A stretch of 64,000 nucleotides of DNA from Rahnella bruchi (GTDB taxonomy: Bacteria; Pseudomonadota; Gammaproteobacteria; Enterobacterales; Enterobacteriaceae), in contig NZ_QZWI01000015.1 in assembly GCF_003614975.1 (NCBI RefSeq), positions 1 through 64,000 of the forward strand. The letters run 5' to 3'. The position numbers were made by a program, and so were the translations under genes. Below, piece after piece: positions 17,464-28,970 of the stretch; positions within the stretch are counted from its first letter, which is position 1, and every line of letters starts with the position of its first letter. Under the pieces are notes generated by a model. It was given only the letters and a program-made list of their open reading frames with translations, ran no database searches and was not told where the DNA came from.

Positions 17464-18939
17464 ATGGCTAACTATTTCAACACACTGAACCTGCGTCAGC
17501 AGCTGGCACAACTGGGCAAATGCCGCTTCATGGGTCGCGATGAATTCGCAGACGAAGCCAGCTACCTCAAAGGTAAAAAAGTGGTGATTGTAGGCTGTGG
17601 CGCACAGGGCCTGAACCAGGGTCTGAACATGCGTGATTCCGGTCTGGATGTGTCCTACACCCTGCGTGCAGAAGCAATTGCTGAGAAGCGTGCTTCATGG
17701 CGTAAAGCGACCGAAAACGGCTTTAAAGTGGGCACCTACGAAGAACTGATCCCGCAGGCTGATCTGGTGGTTAACCTGACGCCAGACAAACAGCACAGCG
17801 CTGTGGTTAAAGCGGTTCAGCCTCTGATGAAAGATGGCGCAACACTGGGTTATTCCCACGGTTTCAACATCGTTGAAGTTGGCGAGCAAATTCGTAAAGA
17901 CATCACCGTCGTGATGGTTGCGCCGAAATGCCCAGGTACTGAAGTACGTGAAGAATACAAACGTGGTTTCGGCGTACCGACTCTGATCGCGGTTCACCCG
18001 GAAAACGACCCGAAAGGCGAAGGCATGGCGATTGCTAAAGCCTGGGCAGCAGCAACCGGCGGCCACCGTGCGGGCGTTCTGCAATCTTCCTTCGTTGCTG
18101 AAGTGAAATCTGACCTGATGGGTGAGCAAACTATCCTGTGCGGTATGTTGCAGGCGGGTTCTCTGCTGTGCTTCGACAAACTGGTCGCTGACGGCGTAGA
18201 TGAAGCTTACGCAGAAAAACTGCTGCAGTTCGGCTGGGAAACCATCACCGAAGCGCTGAAACAAGGCGGCATCACGCTGATGATGGATCGCCTGTCCAAC
18301 CCGGCGAAACTGCGTGCTTACGCGCTGTCCGAACAACTGAAAGAGATCATGGCGCCACTGTTCCAGAAACACATGGATGACATCATCTCCGGTGAATTCT
18401 CCAGCGGCATGATGGCTGACTGGGCGAACGACGACAAAAATCTGCTGACCTGGCGTGAAGAAACGGGCGCAACTGCGTTCGAAAACGCACCACAGTTCGA
18501 CGGTAAAATTTCCGAGCAGGAATACTTCGACCACGGTGTTGTGATGATTGCGATGGTGAAAGCAGGCGTTGAACTGGCCTTCGAAACCATGGTTGACGCC
18601 GGGATTATCGAAGAGTCTGCTTACTACGAATCACTGCACGAGCTGCCGCTGATCGCCAATACTGTTGCACGTAAGCGTCTGTATGAAATGAACGTGGTTA
18701 TCTCTGACACCGCTGAATACGGTAACTACCTGTTTGCTAACGCAGCAGTGCCGTTGCTGAAAGAGTTTATGACCACACTGCAGGCAGGTGATCTGGGTAA
18801 ATCTGTTGCGGGCACCAACGTTGATAACGCGCAGCTGCGTGACGTTAACGAAGCCATCCGTAACCACCCGATCGAAGAAGTAGGCCACAAGCTGCGCGGC
18901 TATATGACCGATATGAAGCGCATTGCTGTAGCAAGCTGA
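17464..18939 (+). CDS. ilvC: Ketol-acid reductoisomerase (class II)
   Basis: NADPH- and magnesium-dependent enzyme that isomerises and reduces acetolactate or acetohydroxybutyrate. At 491 residues it is the long class II form and equals E. coli in length. The Rossmann motif is [14 protein letters not shown] (about residues 40-53). Two knotted C-terminal halves follow, with metal/substrate residues in regions such as [21 protein letters not shown] precedes the ATG. Strong codon bias fits high expression. It is controlled by the divergent ilvY. Confidence 0.97.
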   Translation: MANYFNTLNLRQQLAQLGKCRFMGRDEFADEASYLKGKKVVIVGCGAQGLNQGLNMRDSGLDVSYTLRAEAIAEKRASWRKATENGFKVGTYEELIPQADLVVNLTPDKQHSAVVKAVQPLMKDGATLGYSHGFNIVEVGEQIRKDITVVMVAPKCPGTEVREEYKRGFGVPTLIAVHPENDPKGEGMAIAKAWAAATGGHRAGVLQSSFVAEVKSDLMGEQTILCGMLQAGSLLCFDKLVADGVDEAYAEKLLQFGWETITEALKQGGITLMMDRLSNPAKLRAYALSEQLKEIMAPLFQKHMDDIISGEFSSGMMADWANDDKNLLTWREETGATAFENAPQFDGKISEQEYFDHGVVMIAMVKAGVELAFETMVDAGIIEESAYYESLHELPLIANTVARKRLYEMNVVISDTAEYGNYLFANAAVPLLKEFMTTLQAGDLGKSVAGTNVDNAQLRDVNEAIRNHPIEEVGHKLRGYMTDMKRIAVAS

Positions 18940-18966
18940 TACCCTTCATACTTCGAACTACAGATG
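18940..18966. repeat. Solitary arm of a palindromic intergenic repeat
   Basis: The segment starting ATACCCTTCATACTTCGA and ending near GATGCA resembles the outer arm of the inverted-repeat element at 40575-40700 (ATACCC, about nine bases, then a Ga/gTt-like core). It looks like a truncated copy or a half-unit placed between the ilvC stop and its terminator. Confidence 0.4.
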
Positions 18967-18971
18967 CAAAC

Positions 18972-19010
18972 AAAAGGGCACTGCATGAAAATGCGGTGCC
19001 CTTTCTTTTA
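18972..19010. terminator. Terminator between ilvC and ppiC
   Basis: A 14-bp stem (18973-18986 with 18991-19004, GAAA loop, one T-G pair) is flanked by A's on the left and T's on the right, so it can work for ilvC and probably for the convergent ppiC. Confidence 0.92.
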
Positions 19011-19034
19011 CTGCGACTGTGCTAAAACGGAAAC

Positions 19035-19316
19035 TCAGTTGCGGTACAGGATCTTAATAATGTGGTAACCAAACTGGGTGTGCAGCGGGCCTTGTGGCTC
19101 GATAAGTGGTGCAGAGAAAACCACTTTATCGAAAGCCGGCACCATTGCGCCTTGCTTGAACTCACCTAAGTGGCCGCCTTTCTTACCCGACGGACAGGTA
19201 GAGTGCTTCTTAGCCAGTTTTTCGAAATCGCCACCGTTCTTGAGTTGTTCAAGAAGATCAAGCGCCTGTGCTTCTTCCTTTACTAGGATGTGCATTGCTG
19301 CGGCAGTTTTTGCCAT
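19035..19316 (-). CDS. ppiC: Parvulin-type peptidyl-prolyl isomerase C
   Basis: Cytoplasmic single-domain parvulin of 93 residues, the same size as E. coli PpiC. Conserved parvulin elements are visible: AMHILVKEE at the start, [13 protein letters not shown] in the middle and [13 protein letters not shown] at the end. There is no signal peptide. It diverges from rep. Confidence 0.95.
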   Translation of the reverse strand: MAKTAAAMHILVKEEAQALDLLEQLKNGGDFEKLAKKHSTCPSGKKGGHLGEFKQGAMVPAFDKVVFSAPLIEPQGPLHTQFGYHIIKILYRN

Positions 19317-19490
19317 GATAAGACCTTTTTGCGAGAGTGTTTCCAGGCGGGTAATGTAACATCTGCAACCACCTGAGTGGAATCCGGCCTGCGTTCCGGG
19401 ATGACAAATTGCCCGATAAAGCCAGTCAATCTTGGAAGACGTTTCTGCTACAATCGCCGTCCTTGTCTATCAGGTGAGCAAAAATACGCC

Positions 19491-21515
19491 ATGCGATTAA
19501 ACCCCAGCCAACAAAACGCCGTCGAATTCGTCGCCGGACCCTGCCTGGTTCTGGCGGGGGCTGGCTCCGGTAAAACCCGGGTAATTACCAATAAAATCGC
19601 ACACCTGATCCGTGAATGTGGCTATCAGGCGCGTCACATTGCGGCCGTCACCTTTACCAATAAAGCTGCGCGTGAAATGAAAGAGCGTGTCGGGCAAACC
19701 CTCGGACGCAAAGAAGCGCGGGGCTTGCTGATTGCGACGTTCCATACGCTCGGGCTGGAAATCATTAAACGTGAATTTGCCGCGCTGGGGATGAAATCAA
19801 ACTTCTCCTTATTTGATGATCAGGACCAGCTGGCGCTGCTCAAAGAGCTGAGTGAGAAATGGCTTGAGAACGACAAGGCGTTGCTGCAGCAGCTGGTTTC
19901 GACGATCTCCAACTGGAAAAACGATCTTATTGATCCTTCTCATGCCGCCGGGCTGGCACGATCAGAGCGTGATCAGATCTTCGCGCACTGCTACAGCCTT
20001 TATCATGACCACATGCGTGCCTGTAATATTCTCGATTTCGATGACCTGATCCTGCTGCCGACCCTGCTGTTGCAGAAAAATGAAGAAGTCCGTGAGCGCT
20101 GGCAGAACAAGCTGCGTTATCTGCTGGTCGATGAATATCAGGACACCAACACCAGCCAGTACATGATGGTGAAATTACTGGTCGGTAACCGCGCACGCTT
20201 CACCGTGGTGGGCGATGATGACCAGTCGATTTACTCCTGGCGTGGCGCGCGTCCGCAAAACCTGGTGCTGCTGAAAGAAGATTTCCCGCAGTTGCAGGTC
20301 ATTAAGCTGGAGCAGAATTACCGTTCCACGCAACGGATCCTGAAAGCCGCCAACATTCTGATCGCCAACAATCCGCATGTGTTCGAGAAACGTCTGTTCT
20401 CTGAACTGGCATATGGCGAGTCACTGAAAGTTGTCACGGCGAATAATGAAGACCATGAAGCAGAACGCGTCGTGGGTGAGCTAATTGCGCATCACTTCAT
20501 TAATAAAACCGCTTACGGCGATTACGCGATTTTGTATCGCGGGAACCACCAGTCACGCCTGTTTGAAAAAATGCTGATGCAGAACCGCATCCCGTACCGG
20601 ATTTCCGGCGGCACTTCCTTCTTCTCTCGTCCTGAAATTAAAGACCTGCTGGCGTATTTGCGTGTACTGACCAATCCCGATGATGACAGCGCATTCCTGC
20701 GAATTGTGAATACGCCACGCCGTGAAATCGGCGCCGCAACATTGCAAAAACTGGGCGAGTGGGCGAATCAGCGTAACAAAGGGTTGTTCAAAGCCAGTTT
20801 TGATATGGGGCTGAGCCAGTCTCTGACAGGGCGCGGGCTGGAATCCCTGCAACGTTTCACGCACTGGATGGGCAATATTTCCGCACTGGCAGAACGTGAA
20901 CCGGTCGCTGCCGTAAGAGATTTGATCCACGGTGTTGATTACGAAAGCTGGTTGTTCGAAACCTCGCCGAGCCCTAAAGCAGCGGAAATGCGAATGAAAA
21001 ACGTCAATCAGCTGTTCAGCTGGATGACGGAAATGCTCGAAGGCACTGATCTGGATGAGCCAATGACGCTCACCCAGGTGGTCACGCGCTTTACCCTGCG
21101 CGACATGATGGAACGTGGCGAGAATGACGAAGAGCTGGATCAGGTTCAGCTGATGACGCTGCATGCCTCTAAAGGTCTGGAATTCCCGTATGTCTATCTG
21201 GTCGGTATGGAAGAGGGGCTTTTACCGCATCAGAGCAGCATTGACGAAGACAACGTGGATGAAGAGCGGCGTCTGGCCTACGTGGGGATCACACGCGCGC
21301 AGAAAGAACTGACGTTTACCCTTTGCCGCGAACGCCGTCAGTACGGCGAGCTGATCCGCCCGGAGCCGAGCCGCTTCCTGCTGGAGTTACCACAGGACGA
21401 TCTGGCGTGGGAAAGTGAGCGCAAAGTAGTGAGCGCGCAGGAACGCATGGTGAAAGGGCAAAGCCATCTGGAAAAAATCCGCGAACAGCTGGCGAAAGCC
21501 AAAAACGGAAATTAA
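19491..21515 (+). CDS. rep: ATP-dependent DNA helicase Rep
   Basis: Superfamily 1A 3'-5' helicase that travels with the replisome and removes protein roadblocks. The protein has 674 residues (E. coli 673). Walker A AGAGSGKT is at 22-29, followed by [26 protein letters not shown] and the late motif [14 protein letters not shown]. The open frame runs 38 codons further upstream, but ATG 19491 begins the family sequence Met-Arg-Leu-Asn-Pro. It is paralogous to uvrD at 51392. Confidence 0.97.
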   Translation: MRLNPSQQNAVEFVAGPCLVLAGAGSGKTRVITNKIAHLIRECGYQARHIAAVTFTNKAAREMKERVGQTLGRKEARGLLIATFHTLGLEIIKREFAALGMKSNFSLFDDQDQLALLKELSEKWLENDKALLQQLVSTISNWKNDLIDPSHAAGLARSERDQIFAHCYSLYHDHMRACNILDFDDLILLPTLLLQKNEEVRERWQNKLRYLLVDEYQDTNTSQYMMVKLLVGNRARFTVVGDDDQSIYSWRGARPQNLVLLKEDFPQLQVIKLEQNYRSTQRILKAANILIANNPHVFEKRLFSELAYGESLKVVTANNEDHEAERVVGELIAHHFINKTAYGDYAILYRGNHQSRLFEKMLMQNRIPYRISGGTSFFSRPEIKDLLAYLRVLTNPDDDSAFLRIVNTPRREIGAATLQKLGEWANQRNKGLFKASFDMGLSQSLTGRGLESLQRFTHWMGNISALAEREPVAAVRDLIHGVDYESWLFETSPSPKAAEMRMKNVNQLFSWMTEMLEGTDLDEPMTLTQVVTRFTLRDMMERGENDEELDQVQLMTLHASKGLEFPYVYLVGMEEGLLPHQSSIDEDNVDEERRLAYVGITRAQKELTFTLCRERRQYGELIRPEPSRFLLELPQDDLAWESERKVVSAQERMVKGQSHLEKIREQLAKAKNGN

Positions 21516-21526
21516 GCATGAATCAC

Positions 21527-21565
21527 AAAAAAAGCAGAGGCTGATAACTCAGGCTCTGCTTTTTG
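21527..21565. terminator. Bidirectional terminator between rep and gppA
   Basis: A two-part hairpin (21533-21539 with 21554-21560, then CTGA/TCAG inside) is flanked by seven A's on the left and five T's on the right. It serves the convergent rep and gppA transcripts. Confidence 0.88.
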
Positions 21566-21589
21566 GTAATGATTTATCAGACCAGCAGT

Positions 21590-23080
21590 TTACTGCTCTT
21601 CGACAAACAGCGGCCAGTGGACATAACTTTGCCAGTGGCTTTCCTGTTCTAACTCTTCAGCGCGCAGCGGATGCTGTTCCAGCCAGCCCTGCGGCACAAT
21701 CACACTCAGCTCATCATCATTGGCACGTAAACGCACCGCAGGCAATGTGTCGTCGCGACGACGGCTGGCAAAGATAATCGCCAGTCGCATGATGCGGCAA
21801 AGACGTTGCGCCTGACGCGGCGGAAGGGCGTTTTGCTCGTTAAGCAGCGGTAAATCCAGCGTGCCATTCTGATTTTGCAAAAGCGTTGCCAGCAGCTTTT
21901 TTTGCGCAGGCGTGAAGCCCGGCAAATCCAGATGACGGATCAGATACGCGGCGTGATGTGGCGCTTTTTTGAAATCGACACTCAGTCCGATTTCGTGGAT
22001 CAGACAGGCGCTGTTGAGTAAATCACGGGCGCGGGCATCCAGTTTCCATTCCTGTGCCACCTGCAGCGAAAAGTTTTCTGCCAGTTGCGCCACACGTTCT
22101 GCCTGTTCATTATCGAGCAGATAACGGCGTTGCAAATTTCGCAGCGTACGCTGGCGGATATCCTGCTCAATAGGCAAATGCAGCATGCCATAGACCAGAC
22201 CTTCACGCAGTGCACCGCCTGCCAGAGTCATCATTTCGATGTTCAGCGTTTTGAAGATGGCGATCAGAATGGACAGTCCGCTAGGGAAAACCAGCGCGCG
22301 TTCGAGTGTCAGGCCTTCAATTTCCAGCTCTTCCAGTTTGCCGCACTGAATGGCGCGCTGTTTGAGTTGCTGAAGTTTAGGCAGCGTGATGCGTTCATCC
22401 ATGCCCTGAGCGACCATGATTTCCTGCAATGCCTGCACGGTACCGGAAGCGCCGACGCAAATCTGCCAGCCGTTAGCTATCAGTTCAGGAGCAACAGGAA
22501 GGATCATATCGATCGCGGCCTGTTCGGCCTGATCGAAGTTTTCTTTGGCCAGATTGCGGTCAGTAAAATAGCGCTCAAGCCACGTCACACAACCCATTGA
22601 AAGGCTGAACAGCGTAGTAGCCTGCGCGCCGACACCAGTGACCAGCTCTGTGCTGCCGCCACCAATATCAACGACCAGACGTTTATCCGGGCCGCCCGTC
22701 GTATGGGCAACACCGTGATAAATCAGACGCGCTTCTTCTTCGCCGGAGATAACCTGAATCGGACAGCCGAGGATTTCCTGTGCTTTACCCAGAAATTCAT
22801 CAGCATTGCTGGCAAGCCGCAGCGTTGCGGTGGCAACGACGCGGATTTGATCCCGGGGGATGTCCTGCAATCTTTCAGAAAACAGCCTCAGGCATTGCCA
22901 GCCACGCTGCATGGCATCCTGAGAAAGCAGGTTTTGTTTATCCAGACCGGCAGCCAGACGCACTTTGCGTTTAATTCTGGCGAGGGTCTGGATACTGCCT
23001 GCCACCTCACGAACAACCAGCATGTGAAAGCTGTTAGAGCCCAGATCAATCGCTGCATAAAGTGAGGTGGAGCTAAGCAT
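21590..23080 (-). CDS. gppA: Guanosine-5'-triphosphate,3'-diphosphate pyrophosphatase
   Basis: Converts pppGpp to ppGpp and also has exopolyphosphatase activity, linking the stringent response to phosphate metabolism. The 496 residues are close to E. coli GppA (494). The N-terminal actin-like fold shows [15 protein letters not shown] and [12 protein letters not shown]. An HD-like C-terminal region ([19 protein letters not shown]) follows. It starts six bases after the rhlB stop, so rhlB-gppA form one minus-strand operon. Confidence 0.95.
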   Translation of the reverse strand: MLSSTSLYAAIDLGSNSFHMLVVREVAGSIQTLARIKRKVRLAAGLDKQNLLSQDAMQRGWQCLRLFSERLQDIPRDQIRVVATATLRLASNADEFLGKAQEILGCPIQVISGEEEARLIYHGVAHTTGGPDKRLVVDIGGGSTELVTGVGAQATTLFSLSMGCVTWLERYFTDRNLAKENFDQAEQAAIDMILPVAPELIANGWQICVGASGTVQALQEIMVAQGMDERITLPKLQQLKQRAIQCGKLEELEIEGLTLERALVFPSGLSILIAIFKTLNIEMMTLAGGALREGLVYGMLHLPIEQDIRQRTLRNLQRRYLLDNEQAERVAQLAENFSLQVAQEWKLDARARDLLNSACLIHEIGLSVDFKKAPHHAAYLIRHLDLPGFTPAQKKLLATLLQNQNGTLDLPLLNEQNALPPRQAQRLCRIMRLAIIFASRRRDDTLPAVRLRANDDELSVIVPQGWLEQHPLRAEELEQESHWQSYVHWPLFVEEQ

Positions 23081-23086
23081 AGGTTA

Positions 23087-24379
23087 TCAGCCCGGACGTT
23101 TACGGTTGCTACGTGGTGCACTGCTGCGACGTGAAGACGAATTGCTGTTGCGACGCGGGCCGTTACCGGTACGCGAGCGGGCAAGACGTTTTGCAGGAGG
23201 CAAATCAGCTAACAGCGCATCGCTGTTGTATTTACTGACCGGAATGCTGTGGCCGGTATAGGTTTCGATCGCCGGCAGATTCAGGGCATATTCTTCACAC
23301 GCCAGGCTGATGGAATGACCACTCAGACCCGCGCGACCGGTACGGCCAATGCGGTGAACGTAGTCTTCGCAATCGTCAGGCAGGTCATAGTTAAAGACGT
23401 GCGTCACGGCAGGAATGTGCAAGCCACGGGCAGCAACGTCGGTTGCAACCAGAATATCCAGCGTACCTTTGGTGAAATCTTCCAGAACGCGCAGACGTTT
23501 TTTCTGCGGAACGTCGCCGGTCAGCAAGCCAACGCGATGTCCATCGGCAGCCAGGTGGCCCCAGACGTCTTCACAGCGATGTTTGGTGTTCGCGAAGATA
23601 ATGCAGCGGTCTGGCCATTCTTCTTCAATCAGCGTCTGCAACAGGCGCATTTTTTCTTCATTTGAAGGGTAGAACAGCTCTTCCTGAATACGGTGACCGG
23701 TTTTTTGTTCCGGTTCGATTTCAATCGACTCGGCATTGTTCATGTTTTCGAACGCCAGTTCTTTCACACGATAGGAAAGCGTTGCTGAGAACAGCATGTT
23801 CAGGCGTTGATTAGCAGGCGGCATCCGGCGGAACAACCAGCGGATATCTTTGATGAAGCCAAGATCGAACATACGATCTGCTTCGTCCAGTACCACCACC
23901 TGAATCGCGCCCAGGTCGATGTGGTTCTGTTTGGTGTAATCGATTAAACGGCCGGTGGTTCCGATCAGGATGTCCACGCCGCTTTCCAGCACTTTAAGCT
24001 GTTTGTCGTAACCGTCGCCGCCATAGGCCAGACCTAATTTCAGTCCGGTAGATTCAGATAATGCTTCGGCGTCGGAGTGGATCTGCACCGCGAGTTCACG
24101 CGTAGGTGCCATGATCAAGGCACGCGGCTGGTTAGTCTGACGACCTTCCGCAGCAGGGTTAGAAAGCAGATAATGGAAAGTAGACGCTAGAAAAGCCAGC
24201 GTCTTGCCGGTACCGGTTTGCGCCTGACCTGCAACATCACGCCCAGCGAGCGTGATCGGCAATGCCAATGCCTGAATTGGCGTACAGTAATGGAACCCTT
24301 TCTTTTCAAGGGCTTCTACTGCCAGCGGGTGCAGGGCGAAGTCGGAAAACTTCTGTTCGGTCAAGTGTGTTTTGCTCAT
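23087..24379 (-). CDS. rhlB: ATP-dependent RNA helicase RhlB
   Basis: DEAD-box helicase of the RNA degradosome, unwinding structured mRNA for RNase E and PNPase. The 430 residues include AQTGTGKT (53-60), [10 protein letters not shown] (DEAD at 165-168), SAT, and [12 protein letters not shown] near 365-376. The last 35 residues or so are rich in Arg, Ser and Asn, and are a few residues longer than in E. coli RhlB (421). That tail contributes to RNA and RNase E contacts in E. coli. It diverges from trxA. Confidence 0.96.
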   Translation of the reverse strand: MSKTHLTEQKFSDFALHPLAVEALEKKGFHYCTPIQALALPITLAGRDVAGQAQTGTGKTLAFLASTFHYLLSNPAAEGRQTNQPRALIMAPTRELAVQIHSDAEALSESTGLKLGLAYGGDGYDKQLKVLESGVDILIGTTGRLIDYTKQNHIDLGAIQVVVLDEADRMFDLGFIKDIRWLFRRMPPANQRLNMLFSATLSYRVKELAFENMNNAESIEIEPEQKTGHRIQEELFYPSNEEKMRLLQTLIEEEWPDRCIIFANTKHRCEDVWGHLAADGHRVGLLTGDVPQKKRLRVLEDFTKGTLDILVATDVAARGLHIPAVTHVFNYDLPDDCEDYVHRIGRTGRAGLSGHSISLACEEYALNLPAIETYTGHSIPVSKYNSDALLADLPPAKRLARSRTGNGPRRNSNSSSRRSSAPRSNRKRPG

Positions 24380-24496
24380 AGTGTGGTAGAATATCAGCTA
24401 ACTATTGCTTTACGAAAGCGTATCCGGTGAAATAAAGTCAACCTGATGTTGGTTAATGCTACATCAACAAGGTAAAGATAATCCTTTGGAGTAAAC

Positions 24497-24823
24497 ATGA
24501 GCGATAAAATTATTCACCTGACCGATGACAGTTTCGACAACGACGTATTGAAAGCCGAAGGGCTGGTGCTGGTCGATTTCTGGGCAGAGTGGTGCGGACC
24601 ATGCAAAATGATCGCTCCGATTCTGGATGAGATTGCCACTGAGTTCGAAGGCAAGCTGACCATCGCGAAACTGAATATCGATGACAACCCAGGTACTGCA
24701 CCTAAATACGGCATCCGTGGTATTCCTACCCTGCTGTTATTTAAAGGCGGCGAAGTCGCAGCAACTAAAGTTGGCGCACTGTCGAAAGGTCAGCTGAAAG
24801 AGTTCTTAACAGCTAATCTGTAA
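24497..24823 (+). CDS. trxA: Thioredoxin 1
   Basis: General cytoplasmic dithiol-disulfide reductase and hydrogen donor for ribonucleotide reductase. It has 108 residues (E. coli 109 with Met). The active site WCGPC is at 32-36, the buried aspartate is in VDFWAEW, and the cis-proline loop is [17 protein letters not shown] precedes the ATG. It is followed by the long rho leader region. Confidence 0.98.
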   Translation: MSDKIIHLTDDSFDNDVLKAEGLVLVDFWAEWCGPCKMIAPILDEIATEFEGKLTIAKLNIDDNPGTAPKYGIRGIPTLLLFKGGEVAATKVGALSKGQLKEFLTANL

Positions 24824-24843
24824 TCGGTCGGGATGACCAAAGC

Positions 24844-24893
24844 CAGGTGTTTAGCGGGCTGCCGTGTTTTTCACATTGTCCGCTAGACGCCTG
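24844..24893 (+). promoter_or_regulatory. Long imperfect hairpin between trxA and rho
   Basis: A 14-bp stem (24844-24857 with 24880-24893, two G-T pairs) encloses a 22-nt loop that can itself form a GTG/CAC stem around five T's. There is no T tract after it, so it is more likely a trxA mRNA 3' structure than an intrinsic terminator. Confidence 0.6.
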
Positions 24894-25238
24894 TCAAGAA
24901 GCGTGCTAAGTTTACGCTTACTGCAAATAGAGCTTACCTGTAGTTTGATTCTTACGTTTTACTCTGTTGTGTCAAAAACATCTGCCTATAAAGTTTCTTT
25001 GAATAATAATTAAATTGAACTGGCACTGTGCTTGACCATCTAACGGTTTTGACAAAATCGGCTTTAAGACACCTTCAATATCAGCATTACCCCTCAAGAA
25101 TCGCCCGCGAGCGACTGCCTGCGGCTGGATTTCTGGGCTGTTATTTGAGTGTCATACAATAAACAGGCATGGATGACCCTGCCATACCCATTCACGACAG
25201 ATGTTCGAGACATACCCCGAGTTTAAGAACCCACCATT
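24894..25238 (+). promoter_or_regulatory. rho leader region
   Basis: Non-coding stretch before rho, in which rho transcription starts and is autoregulated in E. coli by Rho-dependent attenuation. The segment around 25161-25188 (AAACAGGCATGGATGACC and onward) matches the rho leader of E. coli as I remember it, suggesting functional conservation. I see no homologue of the E. coli RhoL peptide. TTGACA at 25049-25054 is a possible -35 without a clear -10. Confidence 0.5.
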
Positions 25239-26498
25239 ATGAATCTTACCGAATTAAAGAATACGCCGGTCTCTGACCTGATTGCACTCGGCGAAAATAT
25301 GGGACTGGAAAACCAGGCCCGCATGCGCAAGCAAGACATTATCTTTTCAATATTGAAGCAGCATGCGAAAAGCGGAGAAGACATCTTCGGTGATGGCGTA
25401 CTGGAGATATTGCAGGATGGATTTGGTTTCCTCCGCTCCGGAGACAGTTCCTACCTCGCAGGCCCCGACGACATCTACGTATCACCAAGCCAAATCCGCC
25501 GCTTCAACCTTCGCACTGGCGACACCATTTCCGGTAAAATCCGTCCACCTAAAGAAGGTGAACGCTATTTTGCCCTGTTGAAAGTTAACGAAGTTAACTA
25601 CGACAAACCAGAAAACGCCCGCAGCAAAATCTTGTTCGAAAACTTAACCCCTCTGCATGCAAACTCACGTCTGCGTATGGAACGTGGTAACGGTTCAACA
25701 GAAGATTTGACCGCTCGCGTACTTGACTTAGCTTCCCCGATTGGCCGTGGCCAACGTGGTCTGATTGTTGCACCGCCGAAAGCCGGTAAAACCATGCTGC
25801 TGCAAAACATCGCTACCAGCATTGCGTACAACCATCCTGATTGCGTACTGATGGTTCTGCTAATTGACGAACGTCCGGAAGAAGTGACCGAGATGCAACG
25901 TCTGGTAAAAGGTGAAGTTATCGCTTCTACCTTTGACGAGCCTGCATCCCGTCACGTCCAGGTAGCCGAAATGGTTATCGAGAAGGCGAAGCGTCTGGTT
26001 GAGCATAAGAAAGACGTTATCATTTTGCTGGACTCCATCACCCGTCTGGCGCGTGCCTACAACACCGTAGTTCCAGCGTCAGGTAAAGTCCTGACCGGTG
26101 GTGTGGACGCCAACGCCCTGCACCGTCCAAAACGTTTCTTCGGTGCTGCACGTAACGTGGAAGAGGGCGGAAGCCTGACCATCATCGCGACGGCGCTGGT
26201 CGATACCGGTTCTAAAATGGATGAAGTTATCTATGAAGAATTCAAAGGTACCGGCAACATGGAACTGCATCTGGCGCGTAAAATCGCTGAGAAACGTGTA
26301 TTCCCTGCGATTGATTACAACCGCTCAGGTACCCGTAAAGAAGAGCTGCTGACTACGTCTGAAGAGCTGCAAAAAATGTGGATCCTGCGCAAAATCATTC
26401 ACCCAATGGGTGAGATTGATGCGATGGAATTCCTCATCAACAAGCTCGCCATGACCAAAACCAATGACGACTTCTTCGACATGATGAAACGTTCGTAA
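25239..26498 (+). CDS. rho: Transcription termination factor Rho
   Basis: Hexameric RNA-dependent ATPase and translocase that terminates untranslated transcripts. It has 419 residues, as in E. coli. An N-terminal helical domain precedes the OB-fold RNA-binding domain (about 48-118, DGFGFLRS and [12 protein letters not shown]). The P-loop APPKAGKT is at 178-185, the Walker B region is [16 protein letters not shown], and the Q/R loops follow. No in-frame alternative start is needed. A strong terminator follows. Confidence 0.98.
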   Translation: MNLTELKNTPVSDLIALGENMGLENQARMRKQDIIFSILKQHAKSGEDIFGDGVLEILQDGFGFLRSGDSSYLAGPDDIYVSPSQIRRFNLRTGDTISGKIRPPKEGERYFALLKVNEVNYDKPENARSKILFENLTPLHANSRLRMERGNGSTEDLTARVLDLASPIGRGQRGLIVAPPKAGKTMLLQNIATSIAYNHPDCVLMVLLIDERPEEVTEMQRLVKGEVIASTFDEPASRHVQVAEMVIEKAKRLVEHKKDVIILLDSITRLARAYNTVVPASGKVLTGGVDANALHRPKRFFGAARNVEEGGSLTIIATALVDTGSKMDEVIYEEFKGTGNMELHLARKIAEKRVFPAIDYNRSGTRKEELLTTSEELQKMWILRKIIHPMGEIDAMEFLINKLAMTKTNDDFFDMMKRS

Positions 26499-26518
26499 TT
26501 TGGTGTAAAACTCAGTCT

Positions 26519-26547
26519 AACGCCACGCTCAGTCGTGGCGTTTTTTG
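26519..26547 (+). terminator. Terminator after rho
   Basis: CGCCACG pairs with CGTGGCG (26521-26527 with 26534-26540, loop CTCAGT), with flanking A-T pairs and six T residues. Confidence 0.93.
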
Positions 26548-26787
26548 CTTTTGGTAGCTACCATAATGCTACTTTTGAGAAAATTGTCAGACTATTCGGA
26601 TAATAGCTGATGGTTTTTCAGATGCCCTTTCTTTACTTTGTCGGTTGATTAACTGGGAAATGGCAGCAGATAAGGTCTTGCACGAGACCAAACCATAACT
26701 GTCACCATAGGATATGATTTAAGGCTGTGAGGTTTATGATGTTTTCGCTCCCCCGCACCTTATTTTTGCAGAAGAGATCTCTTAACT

Positions 26788-27873
26788 GTGAATTTACTCA
26801 ATATGAGTACTGAGCTAGCTGTTGTCTTCGTATTTTCATTCCTCTTTTTGTTCGTTGCCAGGAAGGTCGCGAATAAAATAGGACTCGTTGATAAACCCAA
26901 TTTTCGTAAACGTCACCAGGGTCTGATCCCGCTGGTGGGTGGCATCTCTGTCTATGCTGGCGTTTGCTTTGCCTTTCTGATCACCAATTACACTATTCCA
27001 CACGGCAGGCTTTATCTCGCCTGCGCCGGTCTGCTGGTGCTCGTCGGCGCACTGGACGACCGGTACGATATCAGTGTCAAAATCCGCGCCATGGTTCAGG
27101 CCGTCGTCGCTATCGCGATGATGAGTTTTGCTGGCCTCAACCTGCGCAGTCTCGGCCATCTGATAGGCCCGTGGGAAATGGTATTAGGCCCGTTTGGCTA
27201 CCTCATCACCCTGTTTGCCGTATGGGCGGCCATCAATGCCTTTAATATGGTCGATGGCATCGACGGATTACTGGGCGGACTGTCTTGTGTCAGCTTTGGT
27301 TCCTTGGGCATCATCATGTATGACAGCGGGCACATGGAGCTGGCGTTGTGGTGCTTTGCCATGATTGCTGCCATCGTTCCTTATATTCTGCTCAATCTGG
27401 GTGTTTTGGGGCCGCGCTATAAAGTCTTTATGGGCGATGCGGGTAGTACGCTGATTGGGTTCACCGTGATTTGGATCCTTTTGCAAAGCACGCAAGGGGA
27501 ATCACACCCTATGAACCCGGTAACCGCGCTGTGGCTAATCGCCATTCCGCTGATGGACATGGTTGCCATCATGTACCGCCGCTTACGCAAAGGGATGAGC
27601 CCGTTCTCTGCCGACCGTCAGCACATTCATCATTTGATCATGCGGGCAGGTTTTACTTCCCGTCAGGCTTTTGTTCTGATCACATTAGCGGCAGCGCTCC
27701 TCGCGGGCGTTGGCGTGATTGGCGAGCATCTGAGTTTTGTGCCCGAATGGGTCATGCTGGCCTTATTTTTTGTTGCCTTTCTGTTGTACGGTATTTGTAT
27801 TAAACACGCATGGCGTGTGGCGCGGTTTATTAAACGTATTAAAAGGCGTATGCGCCGTTCCTCCAATCAATAA
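26788..27873 (+). CDS. wecA: UDP-GlcNAc:undecaprenyl-phosphate GlcNAc-1-phosphate transferase
   Basis: Polytopic inner-membrane enzyme that starts enterobacterial common antigen (and often O antigen) synthesis on the lipid carrier. The 361 residues have about eleven helices. Family motifs seen are LDDRYD (magnesium-binding DD), NAFNMVDGIDGLLGG, GDAGSTLIGF and the HIHH motif in DRQHIHHLIMRAG. The start is GTG 26788, giving Met-Asn-Leu-Leu as in E. coli, with GAAGAGA upstream. It is the first gene of a ten-gene ECA operon. Confidence 0.96.
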   Translation: MNLLNMSTELAVVFVFSFLFLFVARKVANKIGLVDKPNFRKRHQGLIPLVGGISVYAGVCFAFLITNYTIPHGRLYLACAGLLVLVGALDDRYDISVKIRAMVQAVVAIAMMSFAGLNLRSLGHLIGPWEMVLGPFGYLITLFAVWAAINAFNMVDGIDGLLGGLSCVSFGSLGIIMYDSGHMELALWCFAMIAAIVPYILLNLGVLGPRYKVFMGDAGSTLIGFTVIWILLQSTQGESHPMNPVTALWLIAIPLMDMVAIMYRRLRKGMSPFSADRQHIHHLIMRAGFTSRQAFVLITLAAALLAGVGVIGEHLSFVPEWVMLALFFVAFLLYGICIKHAWRVARFIKRIKRRMRRSSNQ

Positions 27874-27902
27874 TCACTCTCTTAAGCAAGGGTATACTGG
27901 CT

Positions 27903-28970
27903 GTGGATAAACCAGAAATGATCAGAAACCAGAACGAACACGACATCGAGAATGAACTCGATATTCGCGGCCTGTGCTGCACGCTATGGAAAGGTAAATT
28001 CTGGATTGCTGGCCTGGCGATACTGTTTGCTTTGGTGGCTCTGGGTTCGTCTTATCTGATGAAACAGGAGTGGAGTTCCACGGCGATTACCGATCGTCCG
28101 ACAGTGAACAATCTGTCCTCCTATTTCTCCCAGGCACAGTTTCTGCGCAATTTAGATATCCGAAATGCGCCGCCATCGGACGTCAGCCGTCCTGCGATTT
28201 CTGATGAAGCGTATAACGAGTTTGTTATGCAACTGGCCGCGTATGACACACGTCGTGATTTCTGGCTGCAAAGCCCTTATTACAAGCAGCGTCAGGAAAA
28301 TGACCCGCGTTCCGATGCCGTTCTGCTCGATGAACTGATTAACGACATTCAGTTTACTGCGCGTGATGCGGCAAAAGTCCCGAATGACATTGTTAAACTG
28401 ACGGCGGAAGACGCACCGGACGCCAACAAACTGTTGCGTCAGTATGTTGATTTCGCCAGCCAGCGCGCGGCACAGCATTTATATGATGAACTGGAAGGCG
28501 CGTGGGCCGCGCGTACCCAGTCCATGAAAGCACAGGTAAAGCGTCAGGAAGCTGTGGCGCAGGCTGTTTTCGCCCGCACGACCAACAACACCGAACAGGC
28601 ACTAAAGATAGCTCAGCAGCAAAATATCAATAAAAGCGTGACCGATACGCCTGCCGAAGAGCTGCCAGATTCCGATATGTTCCTGTTGGGCGTGCCGATG
28701 TTGAAAGCGCGTCTGGAATTATTACAAGCTTCAGGTCCGGGTTTTGATCTCGATTACGATCAGAACCGCGCGATGCTTTCCACGCTGAATGTCGGCCCAA
28801 CGCTCACTGCTAAATTCCAGACTTATCGTTATCTGAGAACACCGGAAGAGCCAGTAAAACGTGACAGTCCTCGCAGGGTATTACTGATGATTATGTGGGG
28901 CATTGTCGGTGGTTTAATCGGGGCTGGTGTGGCCCTGACTCGCCGTAAAAATAAGAGAAACACATTGTGA
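27903..28970 (+). CDS. wzzE: ECA polysaccharide chain-length modulation protein WzzE
   Basis: Inner-membrane polysaccharide co-polymerase setting ECA chain length. The 355 residues form two transmembrane helices (about 34-52 and 327-345) around a large periplasmic helical domain, with the conserved PVKRDSPRR just before the second helix. I use GTG 27903, preceded by AAGG. ATG 27918 five codons later is a real alternative. Confidence 0.94.
   Translation: MDKPEMIRNQNEHDIENELDIRGLCCTLWKGKFWIAGLAILFALVALGSSYLMKQEWSSTAITDRPTVNNLSSYFSQAQFLRNLDIRNAPPSDVSRPAISDEAYNEFVMQLAAYDTRRDFWLQSPYYKQRQENDPRSDAVLLDELINDIQFTARDAAKVPNDIVKLTAEDAPDANKLLRQYVDFASQRAAQHLYDELEGAWAARTQSMKAQVKRQEAVAQAVFARTTNNTEQALKIAQQQNINKSVTDTPAEELPDSDMFLLGVPMLKARLELLQASGPGFDLDYDQNRAMLSTLNVGPTLTAKFQTYRYLRTPEEPVKRDSPRRVLLMIMWGIVGGLIGAGVALTRRKNKRNTL

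Noticed and set aside
17695-18534. 279-codon frame antisense to ilvC
   Set aside because: Produced by strong codon bias in ilvC. No homology is recognised and the peptide composition is aberrant.
20553-21164. 203-codon frame antisense to rep
   Set aside because: Lies wholly inside the helicase coding region, no binding site, no recognisable family.
24894-25238. Homologue of the E. coli RhoL peptide
   Set aside because: No start codon or peptide matching RhoL is present. Only the sequence nearest rho seems conserved.
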